Source: a virus. Taken from it: a stretch of 42,892 nt of DNA. Below are positions 35,657-42,892 of this stretch, piece after piece. A model generated the notes under the pieces. The model searched no databases and had not been told where the DNA came from. It saw only the letters and a list, made by a program, of their open reading frames with translations. A program made the position numbers and the translations under genes. How positions within the stretch are numbered: the first letter of the stretch is position 1; every line of letters starts with the position of its first letter. The DNA lies in IMG/VR virus record IMGVR_UViG_3300030117_000512, positions 1 to 42,892 of that record; one strand, 5' to 3'.

Positions 35657-38600
35657 TTATCTTTACCTATATTCTTTGGTAGTGGTTGCTGATTCTTGTA
35701 TGTCTTCCTCATATGTTCAGGTAAATTATCCCAATAAGGTGTTAACCTTCTATCTTCAAAATAGTTTAATCTAGCTTTTTTATAAATCTCAATACCATGA
35801 GACTGTAATACCATTTCCTTACCAAAAGCATTTGCAGCTCTTTTAATTTGCTCAATCATTGTTTTCTTTTCAGGTGGTAATGCCTTTTTGTATTCTCTAG
35901 TTTGTATTAATTCTAATCCAAGTTGATGAAAATGTGCTCCTGTATATCCCTCTAACATAGCATACTGTTTTAAATCTAATTCAACTCTAGTGCCTTCAAA
36001 CCCTGTAATGTTCATCTTTCTAGATGGTCTAGAATGTGCATATTCCATCTTAATTAATTCTTTTGCAAGAGGATCATCTTTTATAGAATAAACTCTAGAT
36101 ATACTTCCTACAACTTCTAGCACATCATTTGGAAGTCCTTTATCTCCATATTGCTCTAAGTACATTATTCTACCAAACATATCATGTCTTATTGGCAAAT
36201 TATGTCTAAGGAAAGGCATTGCGTCTTTTATAACATCTAATGCAGTGTAAGTATCTCTGACAAAAGGATCACTTGCCCTACCATACATTCTAAGAACGTT
36301 AGGTGTTACTGCACGAGCTGCTTGTTGTGCAAACTTATTTAAAGCATATTCGTAAGTGTCTGTTCCACCCTCTATAACTTTAGTAAACTGCTCTATGTCT
36401 TTTGATAATTGAGCTATACCTGTTAACATTGCTTTATCTGCTACATTTGCCCACAAAGAAGCTCCTGTCATGGCAATCGCTGTTTTTAGATATCTCTCTA
36501 AATCTGCATACTGATCTGTATCCTTTATAGCACCCATGCGTTTATATATTGCATATATGTCTGCACCAAATCCTATTGGTGTGGCAAAAGGGTCAAAGCG
36601 ATTAAAACTATACGTTTTATCTCCTATTCTAATAGCTTTGTCTTGAAAACCTAAACCTTGAGTTTTTACTACATCTTGTCTATAACCATCTCCAGTTCCT
36701 GTAATCACACCTTGAGATGCTAGTATAGTTCCACCTGCTATAACACCACTACCTGCAAGTATTCTGCCTATAGCTTCATCAGCTTCTGCACCACCCTTTG
36801 CTATAGCTCTAACTACGGCAGGGTTTGCTACACCGAAAAATGAATTGTTTATTGAATATCCAGCTAAGTTTAATGGGGTTCTTACGAATGGTAAATATGT
36901 GGCAGTTATGTTTCCTAATACAGGAACTCTTTTTATTTTAGCTACACTAGAAGCTATTTTATTATCTTTTGTAAAAGTTATTCTTGCGGCATCTTCAAGA
37001 GCTGCTTTCTCTAGTTGAGCTGGAGTTTTATTTATTATTTTACTTACAAACTCTCCGTGTGCTCTTGTTCCTGGGGTTAATCCTTTTTGAGCTGCACCCC
37101 TATATGCTTGTTGATATATAAAAGCTGACTTACCCATTGTTTTAAACAAAGCATCAGTAGCCAACAATATCTTTCCAGGAAATCTAATAACACCCCCAAC
37201 TATTCTTCTACCTATCCCAGCACCCTCTTGAGCACCAACTCCGACTATCTCTTCATATTCACTTCTACTCATTCTTTTTAGTTCAGGTGGTAGATCACCA
37301 TCTCTTAATACTCTTAAAAAGTTTTTACTTGCTTCAAGCATAGAATGTGCAGTTCCCATAGTTCTACCAGCAACTTCACTAAAATAAACTCTGTCTTTTG
37401 GAGCTTTGAGAAAAGGAGAACGAATAGCACCGACTACTGCTGCAGTAGGTGTTGCTACAAGTGTTTCATACAGTTGTGTAAATGCGTTACCAACAGTGTT
37501 AACTAAATATGTGCTTGGAGAGGATAGGTAGTTAAAATATATAAACTGATTTAGTTTGTCTGTTTTGGTATCCGTAAACTTATCTTTCATGAGTTTACCT
37601 AGAGCTTCATCTGTATTGGTTGCTAAGTCTTGAGCGGCCTTACTTATTTTTCCTATATCACCACCTAACACAGCGGCAGTTAGTTCACTAATCTGTTTGT
37701 TTCTAATACTACTATTATTACCTACAGGTATGTTAAATGCGTTTAATGTCCTACCTGCATTCGCTTTTAAACCTAATAGTTTTTCTTGTATGGCTCTATG
37801 CCTTAGTACAGCTTTAGCCAACTGTCCTTGTGCTTGTGCTCCACCTTCGCCTGATGCTATTAGTTTTGCTATAGATTGAACTTTGTCTGCAGAACCAATA
37901 AATAACATTCTTGCTGCTGTTACGTACTCTGGTGTAGTACCTATACCTGCTTGTTTAAAAAAACTTTCAAAATTATCTTCACCTAGACCTAACTTTTTTG
38001 CTCTTTCTACAGTCTTTGGTTGTGGTGCTCTTGTTCCTGTTGCTTTTGCTAGTCTTTTCTTTTCTTCATTAGACTTAAATATGGTATTGACCATATCCTC
38101 TACACCGTCATTTACAGTTTCAAATAATTCTTTACCGTCTTTATTTTTAAATTTTATCTTTAAATTAGCAGTGGCTATATTCATTTCATCAAACAGAGGA
38201 TTAGGTAGCAACGCTTTAGAGTTTCCAGTATTCTCTAATAAATCTACAGTTTCATCAGATGCTTTCTTAGCATTTATAGCATCCTCTGCAGAATCAACTG
38301 TCTCTTTACTAAATGCTTTTCTTATAGGGTCTTTTGATCCTTTAAATAATAGTTTAGCTGCTTTCACACCTATCTCTATAGGAAAAGCCACCACAGCATC
38401 TTCTATAGCCATCTTTAATCTAGACTGTGCTTCTGTATCTTTAGGGTTTGACTTCAATGCATCTATAGCATCATTTACACCAGGAACCTCGGTCAGTTCA
38501 GGTATCTGTGCTAATATATCAGATAAACGACCTTCATCTCCTGCAGATACAAGTTGTGATCCTACAACAGAGTCTCCTACGTTAAGCAAAAAGTTTGTTG

Positions 38601-39168
38601 TTTTCTTACCAAGTTTTTTAAATCCTTTATCATCTTTACTTACCTTAAATCCTTTGAGTGGTTTTACTTTTTTAGCCACAGCCAATCTACTGCCTCTAGC
38701 TAAAAATGTACCTGCGATAAAACGTGTCAAGTCACGACCAATCTGACCTGCTATAGTTTCGTTTTTGTCTACTTCGGGAAGAATAAAAGGATTATCAGAA
38801 GTTTCTATTTCTACTTCTTCGTCTGTCATCCTTTTTATGGTAGGAACTCCATCACTAAAATTAACATCATAAGGTACTTTTTTAGTGAAGTAGTCTGTTA
38901 TTGTATCTTCTAAATTAAGAACACCTTGAGCAGCATCTCTAATACCACCAAAGAATGCTTTTGCTGTCTCACCTACAACTGTAGGTTCTTCAGCTTCTTT
39001 TTTCTCATAGTATGCTAATGACTCGTTAAGTTTGAGATTTTGATTAACCTTATCTATTGGGTCACGATTGTCGTTTTCTTCTGTCAGCTTATCTTGTATA
39101 TCGTCTAGATAACTTCTAGGTGCTTCATTATTAAGTTTTTCTTGTATAGCGTCTAAGTAGCTACTCAT
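35653..39168 (-). CDS. Very large internal virion (ejection-type) protein
   Basis: 1171 aa, the largest protein here. Its N terminus has a near repeat: SYLDAIQEKLNNEAPR followed by SYLDDIQDKLTEEN. Then come a Glu-rich linker, FFGGIRDAAQGVLNLEDTIT, several Ala/Gly-rich possibly membrane-active helices (about 770-900) and an acidic/basic C terminus. No transglycosylase motif was seen. Size, position at the end of a structural operon and helical composition resemble podovirus proteins ejected into the cell to form the DNA channel. AGAGAG precedes the ATG. Confidence 0.65.
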   Translation of the reverse strand: MSSYLDAIQEKLNNEAPRSYLDDIQDKLTEENDNRDPIDKVNQNLKLNESLAYYEKKEAEEPTVVGETAKAFFGGIRDAAQGVLNLEDTITDYFTKKVPYDVNFSDGVPTIKRMTDEEVEIETSDNPFILPEVDKNETIAGQIGRDLTRFIAGTFLARGSRLAVAKKVKPLKGFKVSKDDKGFKKLGKKTTNFLLNVGDSVVGSQLVSAGDEGRLSDILAQIPELTEVPGVNDAIDALKSNPKDTEAQSRLKMAIEDAVVAFPIEIGVKAAKLLFKGSKDPIRKAFSKETVDSAEDAINAKKASDETVDLLENTGNSKALLPNPLFDEMNIATANLKIKFKNKDGKELFETVNDGVEDMVNTIFKSNEEKKRLAKATGTRAPQPKTVERAKKLGLGEDNFESFFKQAGIGTTPEYVTAARMLFIGSADKVQSIAKLIASGEGGAQAQGQLAKAVLRHRAIQEKLLGLKANAGRTLNAFNIPVGNNSSIRNKQISELTAAVLGGDIGKISKAAQDLATNTDEALGKLMKDKFTDTKTDKLNQFIYFNYLSSPSTYLVNTVGNAFTQLYETLVATPTAAVVGAIRSPFLKAPKDRVYFSEVAGRTMGTAHSMLEASKNFLRVLRDGDLPPELKRMSRSEYEEIVGVGAQEGAGIGRRIVGGVIRFPGKILLATDALFKTMGKSAFIYQQAYRGAAQKGLTPGTRAHGEFVSKIINKTPAQLEKAALEDAARITFTKDNKIASSVAKIKRVPVLGNITATYLPFVRTPLNLAGYSINNSFFGVANPAVVRAIAKGGAEADEAIGRILAGSGVIAGGTILASQGVITGTGDGYRQDVVKTQGLGFQDKAIRIGDKTYSFNRFDPFATPIGFGADIYAIYKRMGAIKDTDQYADLERYLKTAIAMTGASLWANVADKAMLTGIAQLSKDIEQFTKVIEGGTDTYEYALNKFAQQAARAVTPNVLRMYGRASDPFVRDTYTALDVIKDAMPFLRHNLPIRHDMFGRIMYLEQYGDKGLPNDVLEVVGSISRVYSIKDDPLAKELIKMEYAHSRPSRKMNITGFEGTRVELDLKQYAMLEGYTGAHFHQLGLELIQTREYKKALPPEKKTMIEQIKRAANAFGKEMVLQSHGIEIYKKARLNYFEDRRLTPYWDNLPEHMRKTYKNQQPLPKNIGKDN

Positions 39169-39178
39169 TTTAAACTCT

Positions 39179-40108
39179 CTATTTTGTTTTTTTCAAAGTG
39201 TCTACAACAGCTTGAGCTAAGTTTTGACCACCTGGACTATTTTTTATTTGATCAATTATTTTATCTATTTTTTGTTGTGCATCTTTTGCATCGGGGTCAT
39301 TACTAATAGCCTTTTTATGTAGTCTATTTAATAAGTTCATATCTATAGGTATGCTAGTTTGTTTTGCACCTCCACCAAAAAAAGGTGATACATTTATTTT
39401 ATCTAAGGCAGTTTTACCATATTTCAGATCAGTAATTTCTTTTAATAAAGTTTCTTCTCCCGGAGTTATTGTTCCAGCTATTTTCCTTTTAGATAGTTTA
39501 AGTATTGTTTGATCTATATTGTCTGACGATGTTGATATTAAACTTTTTCCTGCTTTAGTCAAACCACCCGGCATGATCGCTACATCATCTCTAGTAGTGG
39601 TTGTAGCACCTGTGTCACCAACTCTTGTAGCAATACCTTCTCTTATATCTTTACTTATATCTCTTTGTAGTCCTAGGGCAGACAGTAATCCCTCTTTTGG
39701 TTGTTGTACTTTTAGATTACCTACCTCAAACTTAGGTGTCTTTACTAGTTTGTCTAGTACATCATTGACAGTTAGACCCTTTTCTTCTGCAAACTTTGTA
39801 GTGCCATCCCATAAGTCATTAGGGTCTGCACCTGTATATCTGTTAGTCAACTTAATTACGTTAGCTGTTTGACCTGCTCTGATTATAGATGCAGCTTTAG
39901 GTAAACTAAACTTTAATGCTCTTAACATATCTAGTTCATCTCTAATAGTTTTCTTTTCTGTTTTTATTTCTTGTTCGTTTTCTAGATATTTATTTACACC
40001 TATTTTTACAGTATCCTTAACTATTTCAGCATCTGTATCAACTGCTTTGTCAACACCTTTTCCTAATTCAGTTGCAAATCCTTCTACAAAACCTCCCCAA
40101 AAACTCAT
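39179..40108 (-). CDS. Virion-associated hypothetical protein
   Basis: 309 aa. MSFWGGFVEGFATELGKGVD looks like an amphipathic start seen in phage internal proteins. The rest is helical and Lys/Asp/Thr-rich, with a repetitive GATTTTRDD stretch near 170. It lies between an acidic protein and the 1171-aa protein; its ATG overlaps the previous stop. Probably part of the internal or tail structure. No family recognised. Confidence 0.6.
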   Translation of the reverse strand: MSFWGGFVEGFATELGKGVDKAVDTDAEIVKDTVKIGVNKYLENEQEIKTEKKTIRDELDMLRALKFSLPKAASIIRAGQTANVIKLTNRYTGADPNDLWDGTTKFAEEKGLTVNDVLDKLVKTPKFEVGNLKVQQPKEGLLSALGLQRDISKDIREGIATRVGDTGATTTTRDDVAIMPGGLTKAGKSLISTSSDNIDQTILKLSKRKIAGTITPGEETLLKEITDLKYGKTALDKINVSPFFGGGAKQTSIPIDMNLLNRLHKKAISNDPDAKDAQQKIDKIIDQIKNSPGGQNLAQAVVDTLKKTK

Positions 40109-40611
40109 GATGTTCTCCTAGACATTAAACCCATAGGCTCTTCTTCAGCCTCTACAGTTTCTTCTTCCATCATTTCTTCTTCGTTCTCGTCTAGACTTTG
40201 CTCTAGCTCTTCTAACACGGAAGCTATAGCAGCATCTTTAGTTTCTTCTTTTACGTCTTCTTCCATACCAGTGTTATATTTAACACCTGTCTTGTCACCT
40301 ACAAGCATCATCATTTCCATGAGTACAGGTAATACTAACATACCTGTATCAATAGTGTGTCTGCCTTCCATAACACCTGCAAGTTGTATTGTATTAGCTA
40401 ATGTTGTTATTGGCACACCTGACTCAAGAACACCCACTAGCTGTTGTATAAAAGATGGGTCTTGCATTTTTGTTAGGTAATCTTGTGCAACCTCATCAAC
40501 CGTTACAAGTTTAGGTGGTGTTTGCCAAGGTCTAGCTCCCACTTCATGAGTAAGTGCCATTCCCGGTGTTGGTGCGTCAAATCTAGGCTGTTCCTGTTCC
40601 ATTTCTCTCAT
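40105..40611 (-). CDS. Acidic virion-associated hypothetical protein
   Basis: 168 aa; ATG 40602, preceded by GAGAG, is an alternative start to 40611. TPGMALTHEVGARPWQTPPK followed by LVTVDEVAQDYL is a motif common in marine podovirus structural operons. Helical middle, and a C-terminal run of Glu (about 130-158). Acidic tails of this kind mimic DNA or bind basic partners. Function unknown. Confidence 0.65.
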   Translation of the reverse strand: MREMEQEQPRFDAPTPGMALTHEVGARPWQTPPKLVTVDEVAQDYLTKMQDPSFIQQLVGVLESGVPITTLANTIQLAGVMEGRHTIDTGMLVLPVLMEMMMLVGDKTGVKYNTGMEEDVKEETKDAAIASVLEELEQSLDENEEEMMEEETVEAEEEPMGLMSRRTS

Positions 40612-40810
40612 CTTCTATTCTCATAAGTAGTTTAGCCATCTTGACATTTTCTTCTATGCCTTGAGGCTGTTTATTATTTTTCATGGCTAGTGATTTTCTT
40701 ATCATTAAACCATCGCCTTTATCTGATAACTGATTAGATTCATTATTTCTCATACGAGAAACTAACTGTTTCATATTCTTATATATTCTACTTGACGGAT
40801 TTGTTTCCAT
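40583..40810 (-). CDS. Small hypothetical protein of the structural operon
   Basis: 75 aa, METNPSSRIYKNMKQLVSRM then IRKSLAMKNNKQPQGIEENV: polar, helical, Lys/Asn-rich. AGGAGAG lies 6 nt before the ATG. Overlaps the next start by 29 bp. No family recognised. Confidence 0.6.
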   Translation of the reverse strand: METNPSSRIYKNMKQLVSRMRNNESNQLSDKGDGLMIRKSLAMKNNKQPQGIEENVKMAKLLMRIEDERNGTGTA

Positions 40811-40821
40811 ACACTACTCTC

Positions 40822-42774
40822 CTAAAAGAATTTACCGATTGCCACCGATCCAAGTTTACCTATTAGACTTCCAACTGCGTTTCCTCTTTGTCCTGACGCA
40901 GCCCTTGCAGCGGCTTCTTTCTGTGCGTCTGCACTAATATTTGCAACAGTCATATCTCTTATTCTATCAAACTCACTCTCAGAACTCTTCCATGCCCATT
41001 CCATAGTGTCTGCATAGAATTGCCATAAGTTATTGTATTGTTCGTTAGATACATCTAATACAGCTTTGGCATTAAGCTCGTTGGCACGATTGACTATCGC
41101 AGTATCTGCTGTAGCTAGTTCTCTTCGCCATACTGCATTGTTTTGTGCTATAGCTAACTGATTAGTAGCGTTGAATTGGTCACGTTGATTAGCAATCTCA
41201 CTGTTAAATCTTTGTAGTGTGTTTAGCTCTCCTGCGTTGAACTGTGCTTGTGCATTTGCTTGAGATGCATTTGCTTGTCCTACTGTAGCCGCAAGGTTAG
41301 CAAAAAACTGTTCTACTTGATTCTGTGATGTTGCGTTGAACTGTCTAGCAGCATTCTCAGCAGCTTGATCTGTAAAGAGTGACTGTATTCTTTGCTGTGC
41401 ATTAAACATATCCATCTGCTGTCTATTAGTTAAATTAGCCATGTCCATCTGTAGAAAAGACTGTGCGTTCTGCACCGCTGCTTGTTGTCTGTTTGTTAAG
41501 TTAGACATATCCATATTAGCTAGTGCAGAGGCTTGAGCTATAACTAAAGCTTGTCTATTAGATAAGTTGTTTAGATTTACAGTGTTTGATAGTCTGCTGT
41601 TTTCTAAAAGCACTTGCTGTTCAGATGTAAAGTTCTGATTTGCTATGTCACTTATCTTTGCGGCATTTTGCACTCTCGCTTGGAAAGCTTGATCAAACTC
41701 TATGCCTATGAACTGTGCTCTTTGTTGAGCCGCTAACATAGCTCTCTGTTGTCTGTTGGATAAGTTTTGTGTCTCAAACTGTGCTTGTACACTTGCATCT
41801 GCTTGTGCTATTGGAAGTGCTGACTCCATAGCAGCTTGTATTAGAGCTTGACCTGCAATACTAGATGCACCCAAACCTCTTTGTTGCATTACTGCATTAA
41901 CACCTCTAATTGCTCCTGCCGCCCATGACGGTGGATTAGTGGCATCAAAATTAGAAGTTAATGTGGCAAGTTGTCCTGCTACAGTTGCTTTATCGCTAGG
42001 AGTAGCAGTAGCTGCTTGTACTTGCTCAGTAAACTTTTTAGCAGTCTCTGCATTAGCTACCTCATTTATAAGCTCTCCTTCACGTACTTGTCTTTGTACA
42101 GGATTCTCTATAAGTATAGCGTTACCTTGAGCAGCTTGTAGGTTACCCACACTTGAAGCAGTTTCTTGTGCGGCCACAACTTGTGCCTTGTTGCTTATGT
42201 CACCTTGAGCGGCTTGATTAGCGTCTATTGCTTTATTTACTTCGGGAGCAACTTTCTCTACTTGTAGTGCATCTGCTTGTGCTTTTTCGGGTGTGAGTGT
42301 TTGTGTGGTAGTTGCTTGGAAAGTTTGTGCTTGAGTAGGCTGTTGTAACTGACCTTCTCTTGGATCAATAAACTGTCCTGGCTGTTGTAAAGTCAACTGT
42401 GGCTGCGTAACAGCACCTACGGGTATAGCTCCTGTTTGTGCTAACGTTGCAGATACTTGTCCTATGTCTTGAGGTTCACCACCAGTCCTCCCATATGCAG
42501 CTATCTGACCTTGTGCTTCTCCTAGTGTAGGCACATAAGATTGCGTTAGTGGATTGAATTGACCAACTTGATTAGGAACGTTACCACCTACTTGCATTCT
42601 AACAACACCACCACGAGCCATTTGCTTTGCAGCATCTTGGAAGACAATCATCTGTCTTTTCTTCTCAGGGTTTTGTTCTAGGTAATTATCAAAGTTTTCC
42701 ATAGCACCTGAATAACCGAGCCTATTGGCTATCTTTTGTAATCCTTGTGGCTTAAAGCCTCTGAACATTGCCAT
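40822..42774 (-). CDS. Gln/Ala/Asn-rich internal virion-type protein with NLSNRQQ repeats
   Basis: 650 aa. The start (RGFKPQGLQKIANRLGYSGA then ARGGVVRMQVGG) is seen in many marine phage virion proteins. Residues 85-230 are Gln/Thr/Pro-rich and disordered. From about 330 to 470 the motif NL-S/T-NRQQ recurs about every 20 residues, within long Gln/Ala helices that probably form a coiled fibre or bundle. The C terminus has QFYADTMEWAWKSSESEFDR and ends in Gly-rich IGKLGSVAIGKFF. No enzyme motif. Likely internal core or tail component. Confidence 0.65.
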   Translation of the reverse strand: MAMFRGFKPQGLQKIANRLGYSGAMENFDNYLEQNPEKKRQMIVFQDAAKQMARGGVVRMQVGGNVPNQVGQFNPLTQSYVPTLGEAQGQIAAYGRTGGEPQDIGQVSATLAQTGAIPVGAVTQPQLTLQQPGQFIDPREGQLQQPTQAQTFQATTTQTLTPEKAQADALQVEKVAPEVNKAIDANQAAQGDISNKAQVVAAQETASSVGNLQAAQGNAILIENPVQRQVREGELINEVANAETAKKFTEQVQAATATPSDKATVAGQLATLTSNFDATNPPSWAAGAIRGVNAVMQQRGLGASSIAGQALIQAAMESALPIAQADASVQAQFETQNLSNRQQRAMLAAQQRAQFIGIEFDQAFQARVQNAAKISDIANQNFTSEQQVLLENSRLSNTVNLNNLSNRQALVIAQASALANMDMSNLTNRQQAAVQNAQSFLQMDMANLTNRQQMDMFNAQQRIQSLFTDQAAENAARQFNATSQNQVEQFFANLAATVGQANASQANAQAQFNAGELNTLQRFNSEIANQRDQFNATNQLAIAQNNAVWRRELATADTAIVNRANELNAKAVLDVSNEQYNNLWQFYADTMEWAWKSSESEFDRIRDMTVANISADAQKEAAARAASGQRGNAVGSLIGKLGSVAIGKFF

Positions 42775-42892
42775 TATCTACTTCCCATCAATACTTTGTC
42801 TAACTTATCTTCTAATCTTCTTAGTGCATCCATCAACTCATGCACATCATCTTTTACATCATCTTTACGTGCATACTCTTCTCGTGTCTTGT
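42774..42892 (-). CDS. C-terminal end of a helical protein (cut by window edge)
   Basis: Only the last 38 residues are seen (TREEYARKDDVKDDVHELMD, then ALRRLEDKLDKVLMGSR). Coiled-coil-like, acidic and basic alternating. Its stop overlaps the next ATG (TAATG), so it belongs to the same structural operon. The start lies outside the window; identity unknown. Confidence 0.55.
   Translation of the reverse strand, partial: KTREEYARKDDVKDDVHELMDALRRLEDKLDKVLMGSR

Noticed and set aside
37883-38746. 287-aa open frame on the plus strand
   Set aside because: Antisense to the 1171-aa virion gene; Ser/Phe/Leu-rich composition typical of a reversed coding strand, no ribosome-binding site or family.
1-42892. 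Insertion sequences or transposons
   Set aside because: No transposase-like frame and no terminal inverted repeats with target duplications were seen.

Overview
The window looks like about four fifths of the genome of an AT-rich, tailed marine phage of the HMO-2011 type, the podovirus-like group that infects SAR116, SAR11 and roseobacter-like Alphaproteobacteria. The strongest pointer is the family-A DNA polymerase at 27731-29770. It carries a DnaJ-type zinc-finger pair between its exonuclease and polymerase domains, which is the hallmark of that group. Supporting signs are a split primase and helicase, an endonuclease VII, a T7-type endonuclease I, a B12-dependent ribonucleotide reductase, a tyrosine integrase and no phage RNA polymerase in the window. 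The host group is inference. Both window ends cut genes, and joining them does not restore an intact major capsid gene. The tail and remaining structural genes therefore probably lie in a missing piece between position 1 and 42892.

Layout. From 15356 down to 1 (minus strand) runs a dense late operon. It begins with small, mostly very basic proteins and continues through a lysis cassette (two-TM holin-like protein, 41-aa protein, T4-type lysozyme). Then come terminase small subunit, an HTH protein, terminase large subunit, portal, a large head-associated protein, scaffold and major capsid protein. Three strong sigma70-like promoters punctuate it: TTGACA-17-TATAAT twice without mismatch, and TTGACA-16-TATAAC before the capsid gene. 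Transcription therefore probably uses host RNA polymerase. From 15357 to 16025 lies a very AT-rich noncoding hub with nested inverted repeats and divergent promoters, a candidate origin and control region. From 16026 to 35656 (plus strand) come early and middle genes: an isolated AT-rich gene with two terminators, many small unknown and membrane proteins, a GP88-like protein, a cytosine-5 methyltransferase, a SleB-like wall hydrolase, integrase, replication and recombination genes, and nucleotide metabolism genes. From 42892 down to 35653 (minus strand) are virion-associated genes with two very large proteins. The plus and minus blocks converge with overlapping stop codons at 35653-35656.

The most unusual signal is a dispersed exact 15-bp palindrome, GTCATAG-N-CTATGAC. 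It occurs seven times, all on the early side (15787, 16906, 17129, 17629, 18304, 19027, 25530). Copies lie between genes, across a stop codon, and twice inside unrelated genes, where both encode N-V-I-D-Y-D. A second family of about 41 bp, TTGACACTAC...ATAATCA, stands before three early gene groups. Together they look like a phage-wide regulatory network of unknown type, perhaps operator or 'stoperator' sites. No repressor gene is recognisable.

Many genes here are shorter than 60 codons and were found by reading stop/start overlaps and ribosome-binding sites. They include a DUF1289 protein, a 39-aa protein with eight cysteines, a three-repeat basic protein and several single-TM microproteins. 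No tRNA, CRISPR array or insertion sequence was seen.
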